Counted from the stretch's first letter, positions 27,243 to 36,718 are shown. The stretch is DNA of 64,000 nt from CAWHJB01 sp963698715 (GCA_963698715.1 CAVORW010000002.1:372001-436000), one strand, 5' to 3'. Notes: generated from the sequence alone by a model not told the origin. Translations and numbers: made by a program.

Positions 27243-28229
27243 GTGAAGGTTTTATTCATCGGAGGCACTGGAACCATCAGTACAGCCTGTTCCAAATTGG
27301 CTGTAGAGCGGGGGATCGAGCTATATCTGCTGAACAGGGGCGAAAGTAAACGGCCTATCCCGGCTGGAGCAAAAGTTTTATTGGCTGACATCCGCCAGCC
27401 AGAAAGCGTCCGATCGGTATTGGCAGATCTGGAGTTTGAGGTAGTCGTGGACTGGGTGGCTTACACACCCAAACAGGTCCAGGCGGATATTGAATTGTTC
27501 AATGATCGGGCAGGTCAGTACGTTTTTATCAGCTCCGCTTCGGCCTATCAAACCCCGCCAGGGATTCTGCCGGCAACTGAAAGCACACCATTGCACAACC
27601 CATTCTGGCAGTATTCTCGCAACAAAGCTGCCTGCGAAGCCTTGCTAATGCAGGCTTACCGGGACCAGGAATTCCCGGCAACCATTGTCCGTCCGTCCCA
27701 TACCTACGATGAGACATCGCTGCCATTCAGAGATCACTACACCACCGTGGCGCGCATGCGGGCAGGCAAGAAGGTTGTCGTTCACGGTGATGGGACTTCG
27801 TTATGGACGCTGACCCATAGCACTGATTTTGCCGTTGGGCTGGTTGGATTGTTAGGCCATCCCCTGGCTATTGGCGAGGCGTTCCACATCACCTCGGATG
27901 AATGGCTAAGCTGGAACCGGATCTATGAGCTGGTTGCCAAGGCTGCCGGAGCGGTTGCGCATCTGGTCCATGTTCCCTCGGACTTAATTGCAGCTTTCGA
28001 TCCAGGCTGGGGCGATTCTCTGCTGGGGGATAAAAGCCACAGCATGCTCTTTGATAATCGTAAAATCCGCCGCCTGGTGCCGGATTTCAATCCAAGCATC
28101 CCATACGCCCAAGGGGTACGGGAGGTCATCAGCTGGTTTGATGCCGATCTACAACATCAGCAGATCGACCCGGCTGCGGATGCGATGCACGATCGGATCA
28201 TTGCAGCGCTGGAGAGCATCTTCCCGTAA
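27243..28229 (+). CDS. NAD-dependent epimerase/dehydratase (extended SDR)
   Basis: The protein opens with the Rossmann motif VLFIGGTGTIS and an acidic-free NADP-tolerant loop (LLNRGES), then shows the catalytic YSRNK (Tyr and Lys of YxxxK) after the FISSASAY strand. Substrate-binding C-terminal features (WTLTHSTDFAVGL, GEAFHITSDEWLSW) resemble the CSP41/atypical extended SDR group. It probably acts on a nucleotide sugar or similar. The start is a GTG with AGGAGG seven bases upstream, preferred as no ATG lies nearby. It leads a run of glycosylation genes with very short gaps, which suggests a role in the same glycan pathway. Confidence 0.88.
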   Translation: MKVLFIGGTGTISTACSKLAVERGIELYLLNRGESKRPIPAGAKVLLADIRQPESVRSVLADLEFEVVVDWVAYTPKQVQADIELFNDRAGQYVFISSASAYQTPPGILPATESTPLHNPFWQYSRNKAACEALLMQAYRDQEFPATIVRPSHTYDETSLPFRDHYTTVARMRAGKKVVVHGDGTSLWTLTHSTDFAVGLVGLLGHPLAIGEAFHITSDEWLSWNRIYELVAKAAGAVAHLVHVPSDLIAAFDPGWGDSLLGDKSHSMLFDNRKIRRLVPDFNPSIPYAQGVREVISWFDADLQHQQIDPAADAMHDRIIAALESIFP

Positions 28230-28231
28230 AT

Positions 28232-28921
28232 ATGAAGATCAGCTTGATCATCCCCGCCCTGAACGAGGCCGACAGCATCGCTCGGGTGCTCTCGGCGGTG
28301 CCAGGCAGTCTCGCAGCGGAGATCCTGGTGGTTGATGGCGGTTCATCGGATGGCACTGCCGAAATAGCCCGGCAGAACGGCGCAGCAGTGATCCGGGAAG
28401 CGCGGCGGGGGTATGGACAAGCGTGTGCAAGCGGCCTGGCCAGGGCTAAGGGTGAGATAGTAGTTTTTCTGGACGCGGATGGTGCCGATGATCCCCAGCA
28501 TTTGCCCGAACTGGTAGGGCCGATCCGGTCAGGAAATGCGGATATGGTGTTGGGTTCGCGCCTGGCAGGTAGGCTGGACGATGGGGCAATGCCCTGGCAC
28601 CAGAGGTTCGGCAACCAGCTTTCAGCGGCTTTGATCCGTCGTTTATACAATTTACCGCTTACGGATTTAAGCCCTTTCCGGGCAGTGGTGAAGGCGCGGC
28701 TGCTGGAGCTCAACATGAGCGACATGACCTATGGCTGGCCGACAGAGATGATTGCCAAAGCCGCCCGGCAAGGCTGGCGAATACTCGAAGTGCCGGTCAG
28801 CTACCACCGCCGGCTGGGTGGGAAATCTAAAATAAGCGGAACCATGAAAGGCAGCTTGTTGGCGACTGTTGCGATCCTGCGAACTATTCTGTATTATGGG
28901 TGGGTCGGGAATGAAAAATAA
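28232..28921 (+). CDS. GT2 family glycosyltransferase (polyprenyl-phosphate sugar synthase-like)
   Basis: A short 229-residue GT-A fold enzyme: ISLIIPALNEADSIARVL, the first Asp block LVVDGGSSDGT, and the metal-binding FLDADGADDP. GSRLAG and the C-terminal VPVSYHRRLGGKSKI are typical of DPM1-like enzymes that move mannose or glucose from a nucleotide donor to undecaprenyl or dolichyl phosphate. No C-terminal membrane domain is present. The gene follows the epimerase by two bases. The polyprenol-linked sugar it makes would suit the GT-C enzyme two genes downstream. Confidence 0.88.
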   Translation: MKISLIIPALNEADSIARVLSAVPGSLAAEILVVDGGSSDGTAEIARQNGAAVIREARRGYGQACASGLARAKGEIVVFLDADGADDPQHLPELVGPIRSGNADMVLGSRLAGRLDDGAMPWHQRFGNQLSAALIRRLYNLPLTDLSPFRAVVKARLLELNMSDMTYGWPTEMIAKAARQGWRILEVPVSYHRRLGGKSKISGTMKGSLLATVAILRTILYYGWVGNEK

Positions 28922-29594
28922 AGCCGTGGTTGTCATTATGGCGAAGCAACCCCGGCCTGGCAGGACGAAAACTCGTCTTTCACCGCCGCTGACGGTTGAT
29001 GAAGCGTCCCGGCTTTATACTGTCCTGCTGCTGGATACGATTGGGCTGGTGAACGGACTGGAAGAATGCGATCTGGCGATTGCTATCACCCCGGAAGAAT
29101 CCCGACCCTATTTTGAAGCGATCACCCCACCTGGAACCCTGTTGCTGCCCGTCGATGGGATTGATATCGGGGATTGCCTGGCTGAGTTGCTCAAAATGCT
29201 GCTGAGTCTGGGCTATGATCGGGCGCTGGCATTGAACGCCGATGGGCCCTCTTTGCCAGTGGAATATCTGCAGCAGGCCGTTGCCTTGTTGGACGATTAT
29301 GATTTGACACTTGGACCGGGACATGATGGGGGCTATTACTTGATCGGAATCAAACGACCTGAGCCGTCCCTGTTTCGTGGCATCGCCTGGAGCACACCAA
29401 AAGTCCTTGTCCAGACGCTGGAGCGCGTTCGCCAGCTGGGTTGGCAGCACGCCCTGACACCTGAGTGGTATGATATCGATACAGCTGCCGATCTGAAGCG
29501 GTTGATCTCCGACCTGGATAGTTTGCCGGCTGGCAGCCTGCCAAATACGCGTGACTTTTTGGCAAGTTCGGAAATCCCTAAACGACTGGTATGA
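28911..29594 (+). CDS. DUF2064 / TIGR04282-type glycosyltransferase
   Basis: VVVIMAKQPRPGRTKTRLSP is the nucleotide-binding signature of DUF2064 proteins (CofC-like GT-A fold). ALNADGPSLPVEYLQQA and GPGHDGGYYLIGIKRP complete the conserved set. Members are annotated as glycosyltransferases in arsenosugar or other glycan pathways. The ATG at 28911 overlaps the previous gene's end by 11 bases; longer versions of the frame lie entirely in that gene. It overlaps the next start by ATGA, so the block is translationally coupled. Confidence 0.88.
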   Translation: MKNKAVVVIMAKQPRPGRTKTRLSPPLTVDEASRLYTVLLLDTIGLVNGLEECDLAIAITPEESRPYFEAITPPGTLLLPVDGIDIGDCLAELLKMLLSLGYDRALALNADGPSLPVEYLQQAVALLDDYDLTLGPGHDGGYYLIGIKRPEPSLFRGIAWSTPKVLVQTLERVRQLGWQHALTPEWYDIDTAADLKRLISDLDSLPAGSLPNTRDFLASSEIPKRLV

Positions 29595-31063
29595 GCACGC
29601 CCGTCGTGTCCTTTCGAACTTTTATAAAAAGGGGGACGATTACTTTTCTGGCAGGCATGGTTATTTTGGCCTGCTTACTACCTCTGGTCAGGCTCGAAAC
29701 GCTGCGCGGTGACAATGTCGTAATTTTCCTGAGCTGCTTTGGGCTGGCGGGAGGCGCGTATGCGCTGGCAGTCGGGCAGCTCAGGCGGGAGCGGATGCCT
29801 CTCGGGCTGATCTGGCTTTTTGCCGTGCTGTTCAGACTGGTGTGGTTGGGTTCTACACCCACCCTGTCCGATGACGTCTATCGCTATATCTGGGATGGAC
29901 ATTTGTTGGTGCAAGGAGTGAATCCATATGCCGAGCCGGTAAATTCGCCCCTCCTGGACCGCTTTCAAACGGAATTAAGGGCGCAGGTCAATCATCCCGA
30001 GATGGCCTCGCCTTACCCACCTGCTGCGCAGGCATACTTCGCCCTGGTCGAGTGGCTGAGGCCGCAAAACCCGCGTGGCTTTCAGCTGGCGGCGATAGTG
30101 TTCGACCTGGCTGCCGGCTGGATGGTGATGCTGGTTTTGAAATATACAGGGTCTGAGCACCGGTATGGGCTGGTGTATCTGTGGAATCCCCTGGTCGTGG
30201 TTGAATTCAGCCAGGGTGCCCATCTGGATGCGATGATGCTGTTTTGGATGATAGCCGGCTTGTATTGCTGGCTGCGGATTCAGCCAGGGAAAAATGGTGC
30301 GAGCAGATGGATTGCACTCTCAGCAGTCAGCCTGGCAGCTGGCACGCTGACCAAGCTGCTGACGGCCTTACTGGTACCGCTGTTGATTTGGAGGTGGGGC
30401 TGGCGCGGGCTGGCCATTTTTGGGATTTGTTTGCTGGCAGGCTTTGGCCTGTTTGCAGCTGGAGCAAGCTGGGGTTTAACCGGCCCGCTGGATGGACGGG
30501 GAGTCTTTGGTGCATTAAAGATCTACCAGCGCTACTGGAACTATAACAGTGGTATTTATCACTGGCTGGAGGTCTGGATTTCCGGCTATGAAACTGCCGG
30601 CGCGGTCCCGGTTGAAATAATTGGCGAACGAAACCTGGCCTGGCTGCGCGGGGCAATGAGTGTACTGCAGGGATTTGTCATGTTGGGCGCGGGATTTATT
30701 GCCTGGCGGCTGGATAGACAGGAGGTAGGCAGTGTTCAGAGGCATAATCTGGCAGTTTTGCGATTGACGTTGGCGCCCCTGGGAGGTTTTTTACTATTTT
30801 CGCCCACCGTGCATCCCTGGTACGCAACCCTGGTAATCCCAGTTCTGCCCTTTTTGCTTCCCGCGCAGGGCGAACAGGGTCGCTGGGGACGGATGGTCTG
30901 GCCGTGGGTATATTTTTCGATTGCGGTGGGACTTTCCTATTTGACTTATTACGATCCGGTGCAGCTGGTGGAATACGAACTGGTCCGGAGGGCGGAGTAC
31001 CTGCCTCTGTATGTGCTGATGGCCTGGGCCTGTCTGCCTGCCTACAAGCGACTGGGCAGGTGA
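29591..31063 (+). CDS. GT-C membrane glycosyltransferase (mannosyltransferase-like, DUF2029/GT87 type)
   Basis: About a dozen hydrophobic helices span the 490 residues. The first extracytoplasmic loop carries the acidic pair SDDVYRYIWDG typical of GT-C enzymes that use polyprenyl-phosphate sugars, followed by NPYAEPVN and SPYPPAAQAYF. YLWNPLVVVEFSQGAHLDAMM is another recurrent block of this group, and SPTVHPWYATLVIP lies near the C-terminus. It would transfer a sugar to a lipid or glycan outside the membrane. The donor could come from the GT2 enzyme two genes upstream. Start ATG overlaps the preceding TGA. Confidence 0.85.
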   Translation: MSTPVVSFRTFIKRGTITFLAGMVILACLLPLVRLETLRGDNVVIFLSCFGLAGGAYALAVGQLRRERMPLGLIWLFAVLFRLVWLGSTPTLSDDVYRYIWDGHLLVQGVNPYAEPVNSPLLDRFQTELRAQVNHPEMASPYPPAAQAYFALVEWLRPQNPRGFQLAAIVFDLAAGWMVMLVLKYTGSEHRYGLVYLWNPLVVVEFSQGAHLDAMMLFWMIAGLYCWLRIQPGKNGASRWIALSAVSLAAGTLTKLLTALLVPLLIWRWGWRGLAIFGICLLAGFGLFAAGASWGLTGPLDGRGVFGALKIYQRYWNYNSGIYHWLEVWISGYETAGAVPVEIIGERNLAWLRGAMSVLQGFVMLGAGFIAWRLDRQEVGSVQRHNLAVLRLTLAPLGGFLLFSPTVHPWYATLVIPVLPFLLPAQGEQGRWGRMVWPWVYFSIAVGLSYLTYYDPVQLVEYELVRRAEYLPLYVLMAWACLPAYKRLGR

Positions 31064-31142
31064 GCGATTGGGATTGGATGATATGCTTTTTCGAGACGTA
31101 TCCCCGCCCGGGGTGATGCTGACTCGACTACAAGGAGCTTGA

Positions 31143-31637
31143 ATGGAAACATTGAAAGGTTACTCGGAACCGAAAGTTGCGTTGAGCTGGCTGGCTTTAT
31201 TGCGAATTATGATTGGGGTAATGTTCCTGACAACCTGGTTTAGCAACCTGCAAAAAGGTTTCTACACCCCCGAGGGTTTGCTAAATTTCTTTACACAGGT
31301 TTTTCCCCAATCGGAGAATCCACTTGTATGGTATGCTGGGTTTATCCAGAGTGTTATCTTGCCTGTTCGGGAAGTGTTTGCCCCGTTCCAACTCGTAGCG
31401 GAGTTCTTGCTGGGAGCGGCTTTGCTGCTGGGCGTTCTGACCCGTTTGTTCAGCCTGGCCGGGATCTTCTTTCTTGTGAACACGTTTCTGGCCACTTTTG
31501 GGCACGACTGGCCCTGGGCTTATGGGCTGCCCATAGGGATACTGGGTGTAATATTTTTAGCTGGCGCCGGGCGGTCGCTTGGCCTGGACGTCTATTTAGC
31601 GAAACGCTTTGGGCCGCGCGGCTTTTTACTGTGGTAG
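31143..31637 (+). CDS. DoxX family membrane protein
   Basis: A 164-residue, four-helix membrane protein with LALLRIMIGVMFLTTWFSNL at the start, EFLLGAALLLGVLTRLFSLAGIFF in the middle and GRSLGLDVYL near the end, as in DoxX/SURF4-like proteins. The biochemical role of DoxX proteins is diverse (terminal oxidase subunit, redox or lipid-associated). AAGGAGCTTGA precedes the ATG. It lies inside the glycan cluster and ends eight bases before the next gene, so it may serve membrane lipid or glycan export. Confidence 0.88.
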   Translation: METLKGYSEPKVALSWLALLRIMIGVMFLTTWFSNLQKGFYTPEGLLNFFTQVFPQSENPLVWYAGFIQSVILPVREVFAPFQLVAEFLLGAALLLGVLTRLFSLAGIFFLVNTFLATFGHDWPWAYGLPIGILGVIFLAGAGRSLGLDVYLAKRFGPRGFLLW

Positions 31638-31645
31638 ATGTCGCG

Positions 31646-33082
31646 ATGGCCGTGATCGAAATTCTATACACACTCATTTCACTCCTGATGGCTATCTATG
31701 GCCTCAACAGCCTCTACCTGGTATGGCTGTATAGGCGCTCCCAAAGATCACGGCCGCCAGAGCCTAGGCTGGTAAGCTTCCCGAGGGTGACAGTCCAGCT
31801 GCCGGTTTACAACGAGCGCTATCTGGTGCGGCGTTTGTTGGCAGCGGTGAGCGCCCTGGAATATCCGCAAGACCTGCTGGAGATCCAGGTGCTGGACGAT
31901 TCAACCGATGAAACCTCGATCCTGCTGGATGAGATAATCCAGGAATACCGCCAGGGGGGGCTGCAAATACTTCACTTGCAGCGCCATCACCGGAAAGATT
32001 TCAAGGCCGGCGCGCTAGCAGAGGGCTTGCGGACTGCCCGGGGAGAGTATCTTGCAATTTTCGATGCCGATTTTATCCCGCCGGCCGATTTTCTGCTCAA
32101 AACCCTGCCCTGGTTTGCTGACACTCAAATCGGCTGCGTCCAGGGACGGTGGGCCCATGTCAACCGTGGCTTCTCGCTGCTGACCCGCCTGCAAGCCATG
32201 TCGATTGATGGGCATTTTATCGTCGAGCAGGCGGCGCGCTCACAGCACGGATTGTTTTTGAATTTCAACGGGACCGGGGGCATTTGGCGCCGAGCCTGCA
32301 TCGAGCAAGCCGGCGGCTGGACAGCAGACACCCTGACGGAGGACCTGGATTTAAGTTACCGAGCCCAGCTTAATGGCTGGCGGATCGCTTATCTGCCCGA
32401 GTTGGCCGTCCCTGCTGAAATACCGGCTCAGATGCAGGCGTACAAACGCCAACAGGCACGTTGGGCCAAAGGCAGCATGCAAACTACTCGCAAGCTGCTG
32501 GGGCCGCTGTTGCGCTCATCCCAACCCTGGGGCGTAAAACTGCAAGGGGCAATCCACCTGACAGGCTACTTCGTGCACTTATTAATTCTGGCTGCTCTTA
32601 TCCTGGCCTTCCCGATGAGCGTGCTGCATTCCCCGTTATTAGCCTGGACACCGGTCTTGATGATAGCAGCGCTGGGCCCACCTTTGCTGTTCCTGACTGC
32701 GCAGGCGCCAAATGGGCCGAATTTTTGGGAACGGCTGAGTTTGATCCCCATGTTGATTTTTTTAGGAATTGGCCTCTCTATCAATAACAGTCGGGCAGTT
32801 TTGGCCGGTTTACTTTCGAAGCAAACGGGCGAGTTTGCGCGTACCCCAAAATTTGCTATTCAGCGCCCTGGTCAACGTTGGGAGACCAGCAATTATGCCC
32901 TGGCCCAGGAAGGATGGGTTTGGCTTGAGCTGGGGTTTGGCCTGCTGATCACGCTGGCTTTCTGGATGTCTATTCGACAATCGAATTGGGGCTTTTTACC
33001 CTGGCTAATGCTGTATGCCGGAGGATTTGGCTACGTGGCTGCGGTCACTCTGATGCAGACAGTCCGCCAAAAAAATCTTTAG
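31646..33082 (+). CDS. Processive-type GT2 glycosyltransferase (cellulose synthase-like, membrane)
   Basis: The protein has an N-terminal membrane helix and a GT-A domain with PVYNERYLVRRLL, LDDSTDET, IFDADF, LTEDLDLSYR and QQARWAKG, the D, DxD, TED and QxxRW set of processive family-2 enzymes. The C-terminal part has several membrane helices. Similar proteins make glucosyl/mannosyl lipids or beta-glucans from nucleotide sugars at the cytoplasmic face. I chose the ATG at 31646, just past the DoxX stop; the frame extends upstream only as overlap with DoxX. It is the last gene of the cluster. Confidence 0.9.
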   Translation: MAVIEILYTLISLLMAIYGLNSLYLVWLYRRSQRSRPPEPRLVSFPRVTVQLPVYNERYLVRRLLAAVSALEYPQDLLEIQVLDDSTDETSILLDEIIQEYRQGGLQILHLQRHHRKDFKAGALAEGLRTARGEYLAIFDADFIPPADFLLKTLPWFADTQIGCVQGRWAHVNRGFSLLTRLQAMSIDGHFIVEQAARSQHGLFLNFNGTGGIWRRACIEQAGGWTADTLTEDLDLSYRAQLNGWRIAYLPELAVPAEIPAQMQAYKRQQARWAKGSMQTTRKLLGPLLRSSQPWGVKLQGAIHLTGYFVHLLILAALILAFPMSVLHSPLLAWTPVLMIAALGPPLLFLTAQAPNGPNFWERLSLIPMLIFLGIGLSINNSRAVLAGLLSKQTGEFARTPKFAIQRPGQRWETSNYALAQEGWVWLELGFGLLITLAFWMSIRQSNWGFLPWLMLYAGGFGYVAAVTLMQTVRQKNL

Positions 33083-33104
33083 AACCTTCCATAAATAGTG
33101 TTTT

Positions 33105-33141
33105 GGTTAGTAGTGCATGCAATTCGCATGCACTACCAACC
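33105..33141. terminator. Bidirectional hairpin between convergent genes
   Basis: GGTTAGTAGTGCATGC pairs with GCATGCACTACCAACC around AATTC, a 16-bp stem with one mismatch. It lies 22 bases past the GT2 stop. The T-run is weak. Confidence 0.6.
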
Positions 33142-33160
33142 ACAGACTTCTGTTGAATGG

Positions 33161-33197
33161 ATAGACCCATCGAAAACCCTGGATGAGTCTATTTTTT
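33161..33197 (+). terminator. Intrinsic terminator for glycan cluster
   Basis: ATAGACCCATC and GATGAGTCTAT form a stem with one mismatch, followed by TTTTTT on the plus strand. It reaches into the end of the convergent minus-strand gene. Confidence 0.6.
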
Positions 33198-33833
33198 GGG
33201 TTTATACAAACCGGCCGGATTGGTTGCCAGAGTGCCGGCCTGGTAGGTCAGGGGATCAACCTTAACCAGGTTGGCTGCCATTTCTGGAGTCAGCAGAGGA
33301 TAACGATCGAGCTGCAGCAGCCGCTTTTCAATCGCATCTGCTCCGGAGTCGCTCCACATCCAACCGGTCTGGTCATATGCTGTCAATTTTAAGGGCCGGG
33401 TATAGCTGCGCATGGTGCGGAAGCCGTTGACATTAAAAAAGCCATCGAAATAAGACATCACCAGCTCGCGCAGGCTGTAGTATACAGGCTCACGGTAGCG
33501 TAAAGAGACAAAATTGGATTTTGCCAAGGCCCCGAAGCGTCCATTTAATTTAAAAATTGCCAACACGTGGTCGTCATCCATACCGGGCTCGGGGAACATA
33601 TCTACAAGCAGGGGGGCATGCCCAAGCCGGCGTAAGGCCGCGGCTGCAAATAAAGCTCCATCCAGGCAGTGCCCCTGGAGATCGCGCAGTACGTTCAGGG
33701 GGCAGCGGTTGCGATCGGTCGCCGGGTACTGAATTTCATCCAGAAAAGCCTGTATCCTGGCTGGCGAGTCGAGGCTCTGAAAGAGGGCCTTTTCCTGCGG
33801 GGTCAGGTGAGATTCCAGTTTAACAAGCATCAT
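33189..33833 (-). CDS. Transglutaminase-like cysteine protein
   Basis: The 214-residue protein contains GHCLDGALFAAAALRRLGH with a likely nucleophilic Cys56, and DDDHVLAIF with His89 about 33 residues later. This matches the Cys-His spacing of small transglutaminase-like proteins (proteases, amidases or transferases). VSLRYREPVYYSLRELVMSYF follows, as in uncharacterised members. The frame is open for a further 51 codons upstream, but the ATG at 33833 with GGAG before it fits better than a start inside the hairpin region. No operon partner. The reaction is unknown. Confidence 0.75.
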   Translation of the reverse strand: MMLVKLESHLTPQEKALFQSLDSPARIQAFLDEIQYPATDRNRCPLNVLRDLQGHCLDGALFAAAALRRLGHAPLLVDMFPEPGMDDDHVLAIFKLNGRFGALAKSNFVSLRYREPVYYSLRELVMSYFDGFFNVNGFRTMRSYTRPLKLTAYDQTGWMWSDSGADAIEKRLLQLDRYPLLTPEMAANLVKVDPLTYQAGTLATNPAGLYKPKK

Positions 33834-34302
33834 ATCTATCTCCAGTCCTTCTTCCAAATCACAAAATGCAGGTATAAGATTCGATAAAACCCTTGCGGGG
33901 CTTATTATACAGGGAGTTCTTCGGGAATCTCTGCGTCTTGGGAAAGATATATAGGTGTGTTTTTCGGGCTGCACCTGAAAACACACCTATCTCTGCCTTT
34001 ACATCAATAAATCCTATCGAGGTTCATGGGGATTTTCTGTGCGTAGGTGGGATCTCCCCCCGTGATTCCTGAAGAGCCCCTATAGCGCCAAAAAGGGAAG
34101 CAGATATTAGAGGTTATAATTCTCGCAATTAGATATGAGAATATGCACGGGAGGCTGTGCGCCAAACACATGCCCGGTATATCCACCAGCTAAAGTGTTC
34201 AGGCAGATCGCTTCTGTTCATCTCTCGAGGTAAGGACCGGCCTGACTGCCCTTGAACAGAAAGAACAGGCTGCGGATACGCTGACATGGGAATGAAAATG
34301 GT
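33834..34302. other. Divergent intergenic region with hairpin
   Basis: ATAGGTGTGTTTT at 33951-33963 pairs perfectly with AAAACACACCTAT at 33978-33990. It lies in the leader of the transglutaminase-like gene and could act as an attenuator or as an upstream terminator. The rest of the gap, including 33991-34302, shows no gene, RNA or repeat I can name. Confidence 0.4.
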
Positions 34303-35445
34303 ATGAAGAACAGACAATTCTTAACAGTATCGTTGCTGGTATCAGCCCTAATTGTTGCTTCTCTTTCAGCCTGCGGTAGGCAAAATCGCGGTTTGGAAGA
34401 GTCTGTGGCAATCCAGGTTCAAAACCCCGCAGCTCTCCTGGCTCCGACCAGGACCCCTACACCGACTGCAAATCCCACGCTGACTCAAACCGCCAGCCCA
34501 ACATCGGTCCCAAGCAGCACGCCCAGCCCAACTGCCACACTGCACCCGATGCATATCCTGGCCATGCGTGCAACCTCATACCCAGGCAGCGAGATCACGA
34601 TTGAAGATACTCTCGAGCGGGGGGCGAACTACAATCGCTACTATGTCTCTTACCTGTCGGAGGGTTTGCGGATTTACGCACTGCTGACGATCCCAGATGG
34701 TGAGATGCCTGCAAGCGGCTGGCCGGGGATCGTTTTCAACCATGGCTACATCCCGCCCGACGTGTACCGGACCACCGAACGGTATATTGCCTACGTAGAC
34801 CAGATTGCCCGGCATGGGTATATCGTGTTCCGGATCGATTATCGTGGTCACGACCGTTCAGAGGGAGAACCGACTGGAGCATATGGCAACCCTGGGTACA
34901 CTAACGACGTGCTGAATGCAGTGGCGGCCTTGCAGCGCTTTCCCCAGGCAGACCCGGAACGAATCGGCATGTGGGGGCATTCGATGGGCGGTTACCTCAC
35001 TTTGCGCTCGATGGTCATTTCACCAGATATTAAAGCGGGCGTGATCTGGGCGGGTGTGGTGGCCTCTTATCCGGATCTGCTGACCCGCTGGCGCAGGGGT
35101 AGCGGGCCTACGCCGACCCCCAGCAGCACAAGCAGCCGGCGCTGGCGCTCAAGCTGGATTGAGCAATACGGCTCGATCGAGGCGAACCCGGATTTTTGGA
35201 ACGGCATTTCAGCCAACAGCTACTTGCAGGAGATCTCCGGTCCAGTCCAGCTTCATCACGGCACAGCTGATGACTCAGTCCCGGTGGAGTTTTCGGAGAT
35301 TTTGAGCGAACAGCTTCAGCAAGCTGGCCAACCGGTTGAGTTGTACACCTACGAGGGGGATAACCACAACCTGTCCAACTTCTTCAGCCAGGCCATGACC
35401 CGCACGATCGCGTTTTACGATCAGCATTTAAAGGGCAGCCCTTGA
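34303..35445 (+). CDS. Alpha/beta hydrolase lipoprotein (S9/DAP-like)
   Basis: A lipoprotein signal ends at Cys24 (ASLSAC). A Thr/Pro/Ser-rich spacer covers residues about 45-80. The catalytic domain shows DYRGHDRSEGEP, the nucleophile elbow GMWGHSMGGYL (Ser227), HHGTADDSVPV with the Asp, and EGDNHNL with His355, the usual serine hydrolase triad. Layout and motifs resemble prolyl-oligopeptidase-like or acetylxylan-esterase-like hydrolases. Residues 265-285 contain a second low-complexity insert (GPTPTPSSTSSRR). It is probably tethered outside the membrane and degrades peptides or esters. It is not obviously linked to its neighbours. Confidence 0.87.
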   Translation: MKNRQFLTVSLLVSALIVASLSACGRQNRGLEESVAIQVQNPAALLAPTRTPTPTANPTLTQTASPTSVPSSTPSPTATLHPMHILAMRATSYPGSEITIEDTLERGANYNRYYVSYLSEGLRIYALLTIPDGEMPASGWPGIVFNHGYIPPDVYRTTERYIAYVDQIARHGYIVFRIDYRGHDRSEGEPTGAYGNPGYTNDVLNAVAALQRFPQADPERIGMWGHSMGGYLTLRSMVISPDIKAGVIWAGVVASYPDLLTRWRRGSGPTPTPSSTSSRRWRSSWIEQYGSIEANPDFWNGISANSYLQEISGPVQLHHGTADDSVPVEFSEILSEQLQQAGQPVELYTYEGDNHNLSNFFSQAMTRTIAFYDQHLKGSP

Positions 35446-35587
35446 GAAAAATGGGCATGAATTTATCCAGCCCAGGTGTGATCAGCGGGACTTAAACTTT
35501 TCGAGCTCCATGATACAGGTATGGGCCGCATAAGCCGCCCATAGATTGATCGGAGCCCAATCCGGGTCGGTTGACGGTACCGATCTG

Positions 35588-36307
35588 CTAGAACAAATCG
35601 ATTAAGCCTGCCCAACCTGATTCTCCCAGGATCGAGCGAGCCCTTTCTATTGAAAGCCTTTCGACTTCCTGCAAGACTAGCTGGCGGTCGGGTTCGGACT
35701 GCGACCGGATCAACAGCGTGGCATTTTTCCAAACTTGCTCCCGCCAATCCGTGATCATCCGGGAAGTGAGCCACTCATCCAGGGGTCCCATGAGCCTATC
35801 AACCAGCTCCAGGTTGGCGTCATAGCTCCCTACTACCTGGTCTTGAACAGCATCAATCGTCTGGAAGATGATTGCGTTGACATGGCAGTGGTCTCGATAG
35901 CGGGACTTTTGCTGGGCCACAGTCAAGCTCGACCACTCAGGGGTGAGCAGATCCGATAGGGCAAAAACCAGATCGTAGTTGATGTGGGCGTTGACACCCA
36001 GGCTCAGATTCTGGAGCACATGAGTCTCAGGATTTCGAGACGCATTGAAGGCAAGCTGCCAGACTGCTGGAGCGGAAACAGGCTCTGTTTCGTAGGACGC
36101 CAGCGCGTTGAAGTAATAGCCAGCAAAACGGTGCAGCAAGCTGGATACCCAGAGGTTATCTTCGAATTCTTTCGCCTCGATCGCAAGAAGCATATTGGCG
36201 GTCATCATGGCATAGCAGCTTAAAAAGATCTCTCGGCGATCCCCGCTGTTTTTCCATGAAATTATCTGGTTTTGCATTTGATCGGTGACGGAATGGACTT
36301 CAGCCAT
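35588..36307 (-). CDS. DUF5995 family protein
   Basis: The mostly helical protein shows FAGYYFNALASYE, WQLAFNAS, LGVNAHINYDLVFAL and DHCHVNAIIF, the conserved His-rich set I associate with DUF5995, a group of unknown function. Several conserved His, Asp and Asn residues (NAHINYDL and HCHVN) could bind a metal. The ATG at 36307 is preferred to the TTG-initiated extension. No signal peptide is seen. It is isolated on the minus strand. Confidence 0.7.
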   Translation of the reverse strand: MAEVHSVTDQMQNQIISWKNSGDRREIFLSCYAMMTANMLLAIEAKEFEDNLWVSSLLHRFAGYYFNALASYETEPVSAPAVWQLAFNASRNPETHVLQNLSLGVNAHINYDLVFALSDLLTPEWSSLTVAQQKSRYRDHCHVNAIIFQTIDAVQDQVVGSYDANLELVDRLMGPLDEWLTSRMITDWREQVWKNATLLIRSQSEPDRQLVLQEVERLSIERARSILGESGWAGLIDLF

Positions 36308-36718
36308 AGACTCCAGGTACCTGTTACTAATCAATATATGAATAAAATTTACCCAATTATAACGGTATCAATCCAGCACCTCCAGTACCAAAGATAGGAG
36401 ACTTTGGGAAATCCTATGACGGAAAGGAAACGGGGATGCTTTTGCGAGCTGCAGCCCGTAAAAAAGCACCCCACTAACACCCCTACCCCAGAGCAGGCGA
36501 GGTGGTAAACTTTTGAGTGCAGGTGGTGATCGTGGAGATGGTAGCCAATAGACGCACCGTGCTGGAGATAGCATATAAGTTTGCAGACGTGACTAGCCAG
36601 ACACCGATGGACAGGATTCCGCCCAAACCGAACACCACAAAATCTCTTTTTTCTTAAGTGACTTGCTGTAAAGACCACTAAATGGCCTTAACCTTGAAAC
36701 ATGGGACGGGATATAACG
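36308..36718. other. Divergent intergenic region
   Basis: Contains an imperfect hairpin at 36432-36472 (GGGGATGCTTTT against AAAAGCACCCC with one bulge). No convincing ORF: the minus-strand frame at 36349-36678 is Cys/His-rich but not protein-like. Promoters for both flanking genes are expected here; none is clear. Confidence 0.35.

Noticed and set aside
36349..36678. 109-codon minus-strand ORF rich in Cys and His
   Set aside because: The residues do not form a regular zinc-binding pattern and the region looks like a normal divergent promoter gap with a hairpin.
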